The notes below the pieces were generated by a model. It was not told the DNA's origin and made no database searches. It was given only the letters and a program-made list of their open reading frames with translations. This document shows positions 1 through 7,978 of a stretch of 42,606 bases of DNA, one piece after another (positions within the stretch are counted from its first letter, which is position 1; each line of letters begins with the position of its first letter). Source of the DNA: Clostridiales bacterium DTU033. Lineage in GTDB: Bacteria > Bacillota > Clostridia > Oscillospirales > Acutalibacteraceae. The translations under genes were made by a program, and so were the position numbers. The stretch lies in contig LFTH01000127.1 in assembly GCA_001513365.1 (NCBI GenBank), positions 1-42,606 of the forward strand, read 5' to 3'.

Positions 1-3
1 CTG

Positions 4-35
4 CGGCAATCTGTATAATGCAGATTGCCGTTTTT
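4..35 (+). terminator. rho-independent terminator of an upstream gene
   Basis: A perfect 10-bp stem (CGGCAATCTG at 4-13 against CAGATTGCCG at 21-30) closes a 7-base loop and is followed by TTTTT at 31-35. It would end a plus-strand gene lying left of the window. The liv operon arrives from the other side on the minus strand, so the same stem may serve both, but any minus-strand T-tract lies outside the window. Confidence 0.75.
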
Positions 36-116
36 AAGCGGTTTCTTAATTTATATTTCACTGTTCGGCGTGCCCATCTTTACTATGCGGTTTTCGCCTG
101 ATGTCCGGTTTTTGTA

Positions 117-830
117 TCATTCTCCTCCGAGGTAGGCTTTTTTGACAAGCGCGTTGTCCAGCAAATCGGAGGATTTGCCCTCAAGGATTATCGAGCCGGT
201 TTCCATTACATAGGCGCGGTGGGAGACCGACAGCGCCATTTTCGCATTCTGCTCGACCAACAGGATGGTAGTGCCGTTCTGGTTGACTTCCCTGATACAG
301 TTGAAGATTTCCTGCACCAGAATGGGCGACAGGCCCATTGACGGCTCGTCCAGCAACAGCATTTTCGGGCGGGACATCAGCGCTCTTCCGATTGAGAGCA
401 TTTGCTGCTCACCGCCTGACAGGGTGCCCGCAAGCTGGCGGCGCCGCTCGCGCAGCCGCGGAAACCGCTGGTAAACCATTTCAAGGTCAGCTTCAATCTC
501 CCGCTTTTGGTTTATCGAGCGGGTGTAGGCGCCCATTTCCAAATTGTCCTGCACTGTGAGGTTGGAGAAGACGCGGCGACCTTCCGGCACCTGCGCCAGA
601 CCGAGCTTGACTATTTTATGGGGTTCGGCTTTTAAAATGCTTTTGCCCATAAAGGTGATGTCCCCTGTTTTGGAAGTGAGCAGCCCCGAAATGGTGTGCA
701 TTGTGGTGGTTTTCCCCGCGCCGTTGGCGCCAATCAGGGAGACGATTTCCCCCTCGTTCACATAAAACGATACGTTTTTGAGCGCATGTATCGCGCCGTA
801 ATATACGTTGATATCGGTTACTACAAGCAT
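117..830 (-). CDS. livF: branched-chain amino acid ABC transporter ATPase LivF
   Basis: ATP-hydrolysing subunit of the high-affinity leucine/isoleucine/valine importer, acting on the cytoplasmic face with LivG. The 237-residue protein has Walker A GANGAGKT (residues 34-41), signature LSGGEQQ from residue 137 and Walker B LLLDEP with D161/E162. The segment around VPEGRRVFSNLTV is typical of LivF rather than LivG. The chosen ATG (828-830) follows GAAAGGCG on the minus strand; the frame is open upstream, but that extension has no family counterpart. It is the last gene of the operon, 76 bp after livG. The subfamily also serves amides and urea in some bacteria, so the substrate is inferred from the operon type. 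Confidence 0.93.
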   Translation of the reverse strand: MLVVTDINVYYGAIHALKNVSFYVNEGEIVSLIGANGAGKTTTMHTISGLLTSKTGDITFMGKSILKAEPHKIVKLGLAQVPEGRRVFSNLTVQDNLEMGAYTRSINQKREIEADLEMVYQRFPRLRERRRQLAGTLSGGEQQMLSIGRALMSRPKMLLLDEPSMGLSPILVQEIFNCIREVNQNGTTILLVEQNAKMALSVSHRAYVMETGSIILEGKSSDLLDNALVKKAYLGGE

Positions 831-906
831 AATGACACGCCTTTCAGGCCGGACATTCGGGCTAAGGCAGCCGGCTGGTTGTAAAGATAAAACCTGTTTG
901 TTACCG

Positions 907-1665
907 TCAGTTTCCAAGATACGCGGTGATTACCCTTTGGTTTGAGCGCACCTGTTCGGGGGTGCCTTCCGCAATCAGGTTGCCGTAGTCAAGCACATAA
1001 ACCCGCTCGCAGATATTCATTACAAGGCTCATATCGTGTTCAATCAGCAGGATTGCCACGTCAAACCGGTTGCGGATACTGCGGATTATTTCCATCAGCA
1101 CATGCGTTTCGGTCGGGTTCATGCCTGCGGCGGGCTCATCGAGCAGAAGGATTTTGGGTTTGCAGGCAAGCGCGCGCAAAATCTCCAGCTTTCTCTGCAG
1201 GCCGTAGGGGAGGTTCGCGGCAATTTGTTCGGCTACGTCTTCCATATCAAAAATCTTCAGCAATTCCCTTACCTCGGTGTCTACCCGGTGCTCTTCCTTC
1301 CAGTAGGAGGGCAGGCGGAACATCGCGGAGAGAGTGTGGTATTTCATGCTCTGCTGCATTGAGACCTTGATGTTGTCCGCCACCGTCATGTTCTTAAAAA
1401 GCCGGATGTTCTGGAAGGTGCGGGCGATGCCGTAACGGTTGATTTCAAACGGCTTCATCCCGATTATGCTGGTGCCTTCAAGGCGCATGGCGCCGCTTGA
1501 CGGCGGGTAGACGCCGGTCAAGAGGTTGAAAACGGTGGTTTTGCCTGCGCCGTTAGGGCCGATTAAGCCGACGATTTCCTTGTTGTTGACCTCTATGTGC
1601 AAATCGTTAACAGCCTGCAGTCCGCCGAATTTAATTGATAAGTCCTTGGTTATTAGCAGGCGCAT
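907..1665 (-). CDS. livG: branched-chain amino acid ABC transporter ATPase LivG
   Basis: Second ATPase of the Liv importer, partner of LivF. The 252 residues carry Walker A GPNGAGKT (36-43), the LivG-type variant signature LPYGLQRKLE in place of LSGGQ, and Walker B ILLLDEPAAGMNP. The C-terminus (VRSNQRVITAYLGN) is the usual family ending. The ATG at 1663-1665 lies three bases after the livM stop and is preceded by AGGAGGGG, which overlaps the end of livM, so the two are probably translated in a coupled way. Confidence 0.95.
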   Translation of the reverse strand: MRLLITKDLSIKFGGLQAVNDLHIEVNNKEIVGLIGPNGAGKTTVFNLLTGVYPPSSGAMRLEGTSIIGMKPFEINRYGIARTFQNIRLFKNMTVADNIKVSMQQSMKYHTLSAMFRLPSYWKEEHRVDTEVRELLKIFDMEDVAEQIAANLPYGLQRKLEILRALACKPKILLLDEPAAGMNPTETHVLMEIIRSIRNRFDVAILLIEHDMSLVMNICERVYVLDYGNLIAEGTPEQVRSNQRVITAYLGN

Positions 1666-1668
1666 TGG

Positions 1669-2694
1669 TTATGCCCCTCCTGTCCCGGTTTGCGCGGGCT
1701 TTTTTGAGATTTTCCTGTAAAGCTTTTCTAAAAGCGCCGGAATAGATATTTCATACCTGCCGAGCAGGCCGGACGGTTTGAACAGCATTACAATTATAAG
1801 GATTATCGAGTAAACAAGCAAGCGGTATTGCGAAAAGCCCCTGAGCTGTTCGGGCAACCATGTCAGCACGGTCGCCGAAATTATCGAGCCGGTGATTGAG
1901 CCCATGCCGCCAAGCACCACCATTATCAGGATTTCGACCGAACGGCCGAAATCGAATTTGGACGGGTCGATAATCCCTATCTGATGGGCGAACACCCCGC
2001 CTGCCACGCCGGCGATGAATGCCGCCAGTACGAAAGCGAACAGCTTGTAATATGTCGTGTTAATCCCCATGGCTTCGGCCGCGATTTCGTCCTCGCGGAT
2101 TGCGATTACCGCGCGGCCGTGGCGGGAGCGGGTAAAGGTGAACATGATAAAGATGACCAGCGCCGCAATCGCGTATGAATATACAAACATCGGGCTGGGG
2201 TTTTTAAGGCTGCTTAAGGATTTTATGTCGCTCAACCCCATCGCGCCGTTGGTGATTTTGAGGTTGTTTGCGATAACACGGATTATTTCCCCGAACCCCA
2301 GAGTGATTATCGCAAGGTAGTCGCCCCGCAGGCGCAGCGCGGGAATGCCGATTACTATCCCGAACAGCGCCGCGGCGATACCGGCCAGAACCAGCCCAAT
2401 CGGGAACGCGATATTCAAATCAAGCCCGCAGTTCTTTGTGAACAGCGCGGCGGTATACGCGCCCACAAGCATGAACCCCGCATGCCCCAAAACAAGCTGG
2501 CCGAGAATACCGGTAACAAGATTGAGGCTGACCGCCAATGTGATGTTTATGCATACCAGCGTGAGTATTCCGGTGGAGGTGCGGCTGATGACACCGTTGT
2601 TGATAAAGGTAAGCAGGACAAAAAAGAGAAGCAGCACAAGCGCGGCGTTCACAAGGTAATAGACGCCGGTTTTCTTTGTAAAGGCTCCCATCAT
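1669..2694 (-). CDS. livM: branched-chain amino acid ABC transporter permease LivM
   Basis: Membrane-spanning permease that pairs with LivH to form the channel. The 341-residue protein is hydrophobic throughout, with about eight to ten membrane segments. The BPD_transp_2 family block GIPALRLRGDYLAIITLGFG is intact, and the coupling-helix region REDEIAAEAMGIN follows. The ATG (2692-2694) overlaps the livH stop as ATGA and is preceded by AAAGGAG on the minus strand. A second in-frame ATG immediately follows the first. Length is normal for the family. LivM homologues also occur in urea and amide importers. Confidence 0.94.
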   Translation of the reverse strand: MMGAFTKKTGVYYLVNAALVLLLFFVLLTFINNGVISRTSTGILTLVCINITLAVSLNLVTGILGQLVLGHAGFMLVGAYTAALFTKNCGLDLNIAFPIGLVLAGIAAALFGIVIGIPALRLRGDYLAIITLGFGEIIRVIANNLKITNGAMGLSDIKSLSSLKNPSPMFVYSYAIAALVIFIMFTFTRSRHGRAVIAIREDEIAAEAMGINTTYYKLFAFVLAAFIAGVAGGVFAHQIGIIDPSKFDFGRSVEILIMVVLGGMGSITGSIISATVLTWLPEQLRGFSQYRLLVYSIILIIVMLFKPSGLLGRYEISIPALLEKLYRKISKKPAQTGTGGA

Positions 2695-3572
2695 ACCTTC
2701 TCCTTTCCGTTCCTGCCGAGCAGCCCTGTGGGCTTGACCAGCAGCATGATAATCAGAATGCCGAACACCACCGCGTCGGTCAGGGTGGTGCTGATATAGG
2801 CTTTGGTCAGGCTTTCAATCACGCCGAGGAAATAGCCGCCCAGCATGGCGCCGGGGACCGAGCCAATCCCGCCGAAAACTGCGGCCACAAACGCCTTAAG
2901 CCCCAGCAGGTTGCCCATGGTGGTCTTTACCTGGGGATAGGTGTTGCAGTAGAGCAGGGCGGCGACCGCCGCCAGCCCTGAGCCCAAAGCGAATGTGAAG
3001 GATATAATCCTGTTTGTGTTTATACCCATCAGTTTTGCGGCTTCGGAATCCTCCGACGTAGCTGTCATCGCCTTCCCCATTTTTGTCTTGTTGACAAGCA
3101 GGTGAAGGCCGAACATCATAATCAATGAGACCACAATATTTATAACGGTAGTGGAGGCCAGCTCCAGCCCGCCGAGCTTAATCTGCCCGTACGGGAAGAG
3201 CGGGGGCATTGATTTCGGGTCGGTGCCGAACATCAGCATGAACGCGTTTTGCAGGAATATGCTGACCCCCATCGCGGTAATCAGCAGGGATATGCGCGCC
3301 GCGTTGTGAACCAGCAGCCGCCTGTACGCCACCCGTTCCACAATCATTCCGGTCAGTGAGCAGATAATTATGGCGGCGGGGATTGCCAGCCAGACAGGCA
3401 GTCCGAGAACAACCATCACGACATATATCATATATCCGCCTACCATGATTATATCCCCATGGGCGAAATTAATCAGCTTGACAATTCCGTAGACCATGGT
3501 ATAGCCGAGAGCCACCAGCGCATATATGCTGCCCAGCCCCAGTCCGTTAATTACGTGCTTTATAAAATCCAT
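2691..3572 (-). CDS. livH: branched-chain amino acid ABC transporter permease LivH
   Basis: Second transmembrane permease of the Liv importer. The 293-residue protein starts with the classic opening MDFIKHVINGLGLGSIYAL and continues with GYTMVYGIVKLINFAHGD, both diagnostic of LivH. The coupling motif EDSEAAKLMGIN matches the family. The ATG at 3570-3572 has GGAAGGTG at good spacing on the minus strand; a TTG five codons upstream overlaps that site and is rejected. It ends in an ATGA overlap with livM. Upstream, 107 bp containing a strong hairpin separate it from livK. Confidence 0.94.
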   Translation of the reverse strand: MDFIKHVINGLGLGSIYALVALGYTMVYGIVKLINFAHGDIIMVGGYMIYVVMVVLGLPVWLAIPAAIIICSLTGMIVERVAYRRLLVHNAARISLLITAMGVSIFLQNAFMLMFGTDPKSMPPLFPYGQIKLGGLELASTTVINIVVSLIMMFGLHLLVNKTKMGKAMTATSEDSEAAKLMGINTNRIISFTFALGSGLAAVAALLYCNTYPQVKTTMGNLLGLKAFVAAVFGGIGSVPGAMLGGYFLGVIESLTKAYISTTLTDAVVFGILIIMLLVKPTGLLGRNGKEKV

Positions 3573-3617
3573 CGCCGCACCTTCCAACTACCTGTACAAT
3601 TCGCTATAAACAATCCG

Positions 3618-3648
3618 AAAAGAGGGTGAGTCTTAATCACCCTCTTTT
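3618..3648 (-). terminator. intercistronic attenuating terminator between livK and livH
   Basis: A perfect 9-bp stem (AGAGGGTGA at 3621-3629, TCACCCTCT at 3637-3645) is flanked by A and T runs, so minus-strand RNA forms a hairpin ending in U residues. It sits after the binding-protein gene and before the permeases, where partial termination commonly keeps binding protein in excess. That regulatory role is inferred. Confidence 0.65.
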
Positions 3649-3679
3649 TGCCAATCGTTTTAACCTGTCGCAGTGCTGA

Positions 3680-4822
3680 CTAGTCCATGGAATAGCCTTC
3701 GATTACCTTGTAGCTGTTGCCTTCAAACGAGGTGATTATAGCCTGACGAACAGGGTTGCGGTTCTCATCAAAAGTGGTGATGCCGGTTAGGCCATTGTAA
3801 TTTGTCTCCCTCAGGGCTTCGATAATCTTGTCGGCTTCTGTCGAGCCGGCCCTTTCGATTGCGTCCGCGAGTATGTACATCGAGTCATAGCCGAGAACTG
3901 CGAACATGTTGGCGTCTTTATTGTATGTTTCCTTGTACTTCTTAAGGAAATCCTGAACCGCGGGGTTGGGGTCGGTCGCCGAATACTGGCTGCAGAAATA
4001 CGCGTTTGCCAGCGCGTCCACATTGGATTTGTCGATGACTTCCAAAACCCCATCCCAGCCGTCGGCACCGAGGAGTTTTGCTTTAAGCCCATGGGCTTTC
4101 GCCTGGCCGACAATAAGGGCAACGTCGTTGTAGTAAACCGGTATCATCAAAACATCGGGGTTGCTGTTGATGATTTTTGTAAGCTGCGAATTGAAGTCGG
4201 TGCTCTTTGAGGCGTACCCTTCCTTGTTGGTGACGGTCATGCCGAAGCCCTTGGCCGACGCCTCGAAAGCGTCGGCAATTCCTTTTGAGTAGGTGTCGTC
4301 GATGTCATAAAGGATTGCCACGGTGCTGGCGCCCAGTTTATACTTGGCGTAATGAGCCATCAGCCTGCCCTGATACGGGTCGATAAAGCAGGTGCGGAAG
4401 ACGTTCTCGCCGTTCTGCGTGATGGATTCTTCAGTCGCCGAGGGGGTAATCATCGGCATGTTGTCTTCAACCGCTTTTTGGGCCACCGCTTTGGTGGGTT
4501 TGGAGGTTACGTCGCCCACCAGCGCGACAATCCCCTCGTCGACCAGCCTGTTGTAGGCGTTCAGCGCCTCGGTGGCGTCGCCCTTTTCATCGTAGCATAT
4601 GAATTTAATCTGCTTTCCTAAAATTCCGCCATCTTTGTTGATTTCCTCAATCGCAAGCTTCACAGCGTTGATTACGGCCTCGCCGTACTGGGCAACCTCG
4701 CCGGTAAGCGGAGCCAATCCTCCGATTTTTATGACATTCTTGTCCTCTGACTTGCATCCCGCAAAAACAACTGTCAGCATCAACACAGCCGACACAAGTG
4801 CAATCAATCGCCTTTTATTCAT
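3680..4822 (-). CDS. livK: branched-chain amino acid ABC transporter substrate-binding lipoprotein LivK
   Basis: Extracellular receptor of the Liv importer, anchored by lipid on the outer face of the membrane. The 380-residue protein has a signal peptide and lipobox VFAGC with lipid-bearing Cys23, then a periplasmic-binding-protein type I fold (IKIGGLAPLTGEVAQYGEA and the later LLGADGWDG block). The ATG (4820-4822) follows GGAGGGTG on the minus strand; an upstream open extension lacks a ribosome binding site. It is first in the operon, driven by the promoter at 4880-4908. Ligand is inferred as leucine, isoleucine or valine; other amino acids or amides are possible in this family. Confidence 0.93.
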   Translation of the reverse strand: MNKRRLIALVSAVLMLTVVFAGCKSEDKNVIKIGGLAPLTGEVAQYGEAVINAVKLAIEEINKDGGILGKQIKFICYDEKGDATEALNAYNRLVDEGIVALVGDVTSKPTKAVAQKAVEDNMPMITPSATEESITQNGENVFRTCFIDPYQGRLMAHYAKYKLGASTVAILYDIDDTYSKGIADAFEASAKGFGMTVTNKEGYASKSTDFNSQLTKIINSNPDVLMIPVYYNDVALIVGQAKAHGLKAKLLGADGWDGVLEVIDKSNVDALANAYFCSQYSATDPNPAVQDFLKKYKETYNKDANMFAVLGYDSMYILADAIERAGSTEADKIIEALRETNYNGLTGITTFDENRNPVRQAIITSFEGNSYKVIEGYSMD

Positions 4823-4879
4823 TAAATTCACCCTCCGTTGCTGTTGAATTGTTATTCGCGACAAGCTTATGGTTACTTT

Positions 4880-4908
4880 ATTATACTAGCTGATTTGAAA
4901 CAATGCAA
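4880..4908 (-). promoter_or_regulatory. sigma-A-type promoter of the liv operon
   Basis: Read on the minus strand: -35 TTGCAT (4903-4908), 17-bp spacer, -10 TATAAT (4880-4885). It lies about 58 bp upstream of the livK ATG. Confidence 0.7.
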
Positions 4909-5038
4909 GTATCAAATACGGGCAAATTTTAATATTATTTTACCGATTTAATATACAAAATCAATATAAATCCGCGTAAATTTACTCATAACGCCGAATA
5001 ATTATGCTGATTTGAGGAAATGCCAGTATAAAAGGGGG

Positions 5039-5067
5039 TTTACATCGCGGCTAAAATATGTTAATAT
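5039..5067 (+). promoter_or_regulatory. sigma-A-type promoter of rpsO
   Basis: TTTACA (5039-5044), 17-bp spacer, TAATAT (5062-5067). Transcription from here would give an rpsO leader of about 115 bases. Confidence 0.6.
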
Positions 5068-5101
5068 GAGCTGGTTACCTGCAGAGCCAAAACAATTTCC
5101 A

Positions 5102-5136
5102 ATTCCCGGGCGGCGGAGTATGCCCGAAACGGGAAT
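5102..5136 (+). promoter_or_regulatory. structured rpsO leader, candidate S15 autoregulatory element
   Basis: ATTCCCG (5102-5108) pairs with CGGGAAT (5130-5136), and GGGC (5108-5111) can pair alternatively with GCCC (5122-5125), giving a nested or switching hairpin about 50 bases before the start codon. S15 is known to repress its own translation through leader RNA in several phyla. Assignment of this hairpin to that mechanism is inference. Confidence 0.4.
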
Positions 5137-5186
5137 CATCATTTCCCCGTGCTGGGATTTAGGAGAAAGCAAAAGGGGTGAATTTC

Positions 5187-5450
5187 ATGCTGAAGGAAGA
5201 AAAGGCATCCATCATCAGGGAGTTCGCGATGCATGAGAGTGATACCGGGTCCCCGGAGATTCAGATTGCTATTCTCACCAAGAGAATAAACGATTTGACC
5301 GAGCACCTGAAAATCCACAAAAAGGACCATCATTCTCGCCGCGGGCTGCTTAAAATGGTTGGTCATCGCCGCAACCTTCTCAACTATCTGATGAAGAAGG
5401 ATATTGCGCGGTACCGCGCCATTATTGAGAAGCTTGGCATCCGTAAATAA
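5187..5450 (+). CDS. rpsO: 30S ribosomal protein S15
   Basis: S15 binds the central domain of 16S rRNA and helps assemble the platform of the small subunit. The 87-residue protein shows the family pattern: [24 protein letters not shown], then [19 protein letters not shown] with the conserved rRNA-contacting His and Arg residues, and [13 protein letters not shown] at the end. The ATG at 5187 follows AAAAGGGGTG at proper spacing; a GTG three codons earlier lies inside that ribosome binding site and is rejected. It is followed by pnp, the classical order in bacteria, separated by about 218 bp of hairpin-rich sequence. Confidence 0.97.
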   Translation: MLKEEKASIIREFAMHESDTGSPEIQIAILTKRINDLTEHLKIHKKDHHSRRGLLKMVGHRRNLLNYLMKKDIARYRAIIEKLGIRK

Positions 5451-5536
5451 TGGGACGATAAGGCAGGCGGTGGCCAACCTCCTGCCTTAATGATTTTCCG
5501 GCTGCCGACGGGACGAACGGGTTTAGCAGTGAAACG

Positions 5537-5575
5537 ACTGCTCAGCACGGAGGGTGAGCAGTGGTTTTATTGTTA
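5537..5575 (+). terminator. hairpin terminator or attenuator between rpsO and pnp
   Basis: ACTGCTCA (5537-5544) and TGAGCAGT (5555-5562) form a perfect 8-bp stem followed by a T-rich stretch (GGTTTTATTGTT). A smaller stem (AAGGCAGG 5460-5467 with CCTGCCTT 5481-5488) precedes it. Together they probably uncouple rpsO from pnp at least partly. Confidence 0.5.
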
Positions 5576-5595
5576 AACTCCGTTCGGATTCCGTA

Positions 5596-5625
5596 CCGAC
5601 AAAGGCAGGCAAAGTCTTTGGTCGG
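5596..5625 (+). promoter_or_regulatory. pnp leader hairpin
   Basis: CCGACAAAG (5596-5604) pairs with CTTTGGTCGG (5616-5625) with one bulged base, about 45 bases upstream of the pnp ATG. In Escherichia coli a pnp leader stem is processed so that PNPase controls its own message; a similar role here is a guess based on position. Confidence 0.35.
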
Positions 5626-5668
5626 CAAGTAACAAAATCAAAAAACGAATTTGAACGGAGGAGTATTG

Positions 5669-7843
5669 ATGTTTGAAAATTACAGGGTGTTTGAGACCAC
5701 CTTGGCCGGCCGCCCGCTTGTGGTGGAGACCGGCAAGGTAGCCCAGTTCGCGAACGGCTCGTGCCTCATCAGGTACGGCGACACCGCGGTGCTGTGCACC
5801 GCGACCGCGTCCGACAAACCCCGTGAAGGGGTGGACTTTTTCCCGCTGTCGGTGGATTACGAGGAAAAGCTGTATGCGGTCGGGAAAATCCCCGGCTCAT
5901 TCTACCGCCGTGAGGGCAAGCCGAGCGAAAAGGCTATTCTCGCTTCCCGCGTCATTGATAGGCCAATCCGCCCGCTGTTTCCGAAAGGGATGAGGAACGA
6001 CGTTTCGGTTGTGTGCACGGTATTGAGCGTGGACCCCGACTGCCATCCCGAAACCACCGCGATGATAGGCGCGTCCATTGCGATTTCAATTTCGGATATC
6101 CCGTGGGACGGGCCGATTTCCGGCGTGGTGGTCGGGCTGGTTGACGGCGAATATGTCATCAACCCGACGGCCGAGCAGGAAGCAAAATCCGAAATGCATG
6201 TTGTGGTCGCCTCGACCGCAGATTTGGTCGCGATGATTGAAGCAGGCGCCAACGAGATTGACAACGAGACCATGTTCAACGGGATTATGTTCGGACATGC
6301 CGCAAATCAGGAGATAGTAAAGTTCATCAACCAAATCACGGCTGAAATCGGCAAGCCGAAATTCACATTTGAAGCCAGCGAGCCCACCCCCGAAATGTAC
6401 GAGGCTGTCAGGGAATTTGCGCTTGAAAAGATTAAGCACGCGCTGGACAACGAGGATAAAAGCGTGCGCGACGAGCGGCTGCTTGAGGTTTACAACGAGG
6501 CGCACGAGAGGTTCGACCCTGAATACCCTGAGCTTGCCGCAAAAATCGACGATTGCCTGTATGATTTGCAGAAAACCATAGTCCGGCGGTGGCTGCTGGA
6601 TGAGGGCAAGCGGACGGACGGGCGCGGCCTTGATGAAATCCGGCCGCTCGCGGCCGAAGTCGGGCTGCTGAGGAGGACCCACGGTTCGGGGCTGTTCACC
6701 CGCGGGCAGACGCAGGTTCTCACCGTGGTTACTCTCGGCTCCACAAGGGACGCGCAGCTTCTGGACGGCCTTGACGAGGAGGACAGCAAACGGTATATCC
6801 ACCATTATAACTTCCCGTCCTATTCGGTCGGGGAGACCAGGCCGCCGCGCGGCCCCGGCAGGCGGGAGATAGGACACGGCGCGCTCGCTGAGCGGGCTTT
6901 GCTGCCGGTTATCCCGTCGGTGGAGGAGTTCCCCTATACCATCAGGCTGGTTTCGGAGGTTTTGTCCTCCAACGGCTCCACGTCGCAGGGCGCAATCTGC
7001 GGCTCTACTCTGGCGCTTATGGACGCCGGCGTGCCGATTAAGGCTCCGGTCGCCGGAATTTCGTGCGGGCTTGTAACCGAGGGCGACCGCTATGTTACCA
7101 TGGTCGACATCCAGGGGGTCGAGGACTTTTTCGGGGATATGGATTTCAAGGTGGGCGGCACCCATAAGGGTATCACCGCAATTCAGGTGGACATTAAAGT
7201 CCGCGGCCTGACCCCCGAAATTATCCGCGAAGCGCTTGAAAAGACCTACAAGGCGCGCTGTCATATCCTTGACGAAGTGATACTGAAGGCCATCCCGGCG
7301 CCGCGTCCTGAGCTGTCCCCGTACGCGCCGAAGATGCTCACCACAAAGATTGATATAGATAAAATCCGCGAAGTAATCGGCAAGGGCGGCTCGGTAATCC
7401 AGAAAATCCAGCTCGAATGCAACTGCAAAATCGACATTGAGGAAGACGGCAGCGTCTTTGTTTCGGCTCTGGATATAGGCGACGCAAAGCGCGCGCTGTC
7501 CGTTATCGAGACAATCGCAAAGGATCCTGAAGTCGGCTCGATTTACAAAGGCAAGGTTACCCGCCTGATGAATTTCGGCGCGTTTGTGGAAATCGCGCCG
7601 GGCAAGGAAGGGCTTGTGCATATCAGCAAACTGGATGTAAAACGGGCGAACAAGGTCGAGGATGTGGTTTCGGTCGGGGACGAGGTTATTGTAAAAATCA
7701 CCGATATTGACGACCAGGGGCGGATAAACCTGTCCCGGAGGGACGCGCTGATTGAGGTGGAAGGGCTTGTGCCGGACAACAGCGTGCCGGACGCCCCCCG
7801 GCGTCCACGGCAGGACAGGCGCGGCGGGCACCGGCGAAGATAG
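5669..7843 (+). CDS. pnp: polyribonucleotide nucleotidyltransferase (PNPase)
   Basis: Phosphorolytic 3'-5' exoribonuclease that degrades mRNA to nucleoside diphosphates and can add tails in reverse. The 724-residue protein has the full order: a first RNase PH domain with the block YRREGKPSEKAILASRVIDRPIRPLFPKG, an all-helical linker, a second catalytic RNase PH domain starting near KRTDGRGLDEIRPL with GGTHKGITAIQVDIK, a KH domain with the IGKGGSVIQKI loop and a C-terminal S1 domain (FGAFVEIAPGKEGLVHIS). The ATG at 5669 has ACGGAGGAG five bases before it; an upstream TTG overlaps this site. It trails into a basic Arg/Gly-rich tail. A strong terminator follows. Confidence 0.98.
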   Translation: MFENYRVFETTLAGRPLVVETGKVAQFANGSCLIRYGDTAVLCTATASDKPREGVDFFPLSVDYEEKLYAVGKIPGSFYRREGKPSEKAILASRVIDRPIRPLFPKGMRNDVSVVCTVLSVDPDCHPETTAMIGASIAISISDIPWDGPISGVVVGLVDGEYVINPTAEQEAKSEMHVVVASTADLVAMIEAGANEIDNETMFNGIMFGHAANQEIVKFINQITAEIGKPKFTFEASEPTPEMYEAVREFALEKIKHALDNEDKSVRDERLLEVYNEAHERFDPEYPELAAKIDDCLYDLQKTIVRRWLLDEGKRTDGRGLDEIRPLAAEVGLLRRTHGSGLFTRGQTQVLTVVTLGSTRDAQLLDGLDEEDSKRYIHHYNFPSYSVGETRPPRGPGRREIGHGALAERALLPVIPSVEEFPYTIRLVSEVLSSNGSTSQGAICGSTLALMDAGVPIKAPVAGISCGLVTEGDRYVTMVDIQGVEDFFGDMDFKVGGTHKGITAIQVDIKVRGLTPEIIREALEKTYKARCHILDEVILKAIPAPRPELSPYAPKMLTTKIDIDKIREVIGKGGSVIQKIQLECNCKIDIEEDGSVFVSALDIGDAKRALSVIETIAKDPEVGSIYKGKVTRLMNFGAFVEIAPGKEGLVHISKLDVKRANKVEDVVSVGDEVIVKITDIDDQGRINLSRRDALIEVEGLVPDNSVPDAPRRPRQDRRGGHRRR

Positions 7844-7853
7844 TCGTTAGCAG

Positions 7854-7890
7854 GCGGGAATGAACCGGACGGTTTGTTCCCGCTTTTTTT
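7854..7890 (+). terminator. rho-independent terminator of pnp
   Basis: GCGGGAA (7854-7860) pairs with TTCCCGC (7877-7883), with further pairing inside the loop, and is followed by seven T residues at 7884-7890. Confidence 0.85.
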
Positions 7891-7903
7891 GCGCCCGGCG
7901 CGC

Positions 7904-7932
7904 TGGACAAGCATGGAAAAAAACAATATAAT
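7904..7932 (+). promoter_or_regulatory. sigma-A-type promoter of the yaaO-like gene
   Basis: TGGACA (7904-7909), 17-bp spacer, TATAAT (7927-7932), placed directly after the pnp terminator and 46 bp upstream of the next start codon. Confidence 0.65.
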
Positions 7933-7978
7933 TTAATTGGAAGAAGTACGGCGCCGTGCCGTTTTGGGGGTATAATCA

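Larger units (their letters stand above)
4823..5186. other. divergent intergenic region between livK and rpsO
   Basis: This 364-bp spacer has no credible gene. It holds the minus-strand livK promoter, an AT-rich middle (about 4910-5000), the plus-strand rpsO promoter and a roughly 115-base rpsO leader with a nested hairpin. Confidence 0.8.

Noticed and set aside
6086-7831. Long open frame (581 codons) antisense to pnp
   Set aside because: It lies wholly inside the clearly coding pnp gene, has no ribosome binding site or family motif, and arises from the GC-rich codon use of pnp.
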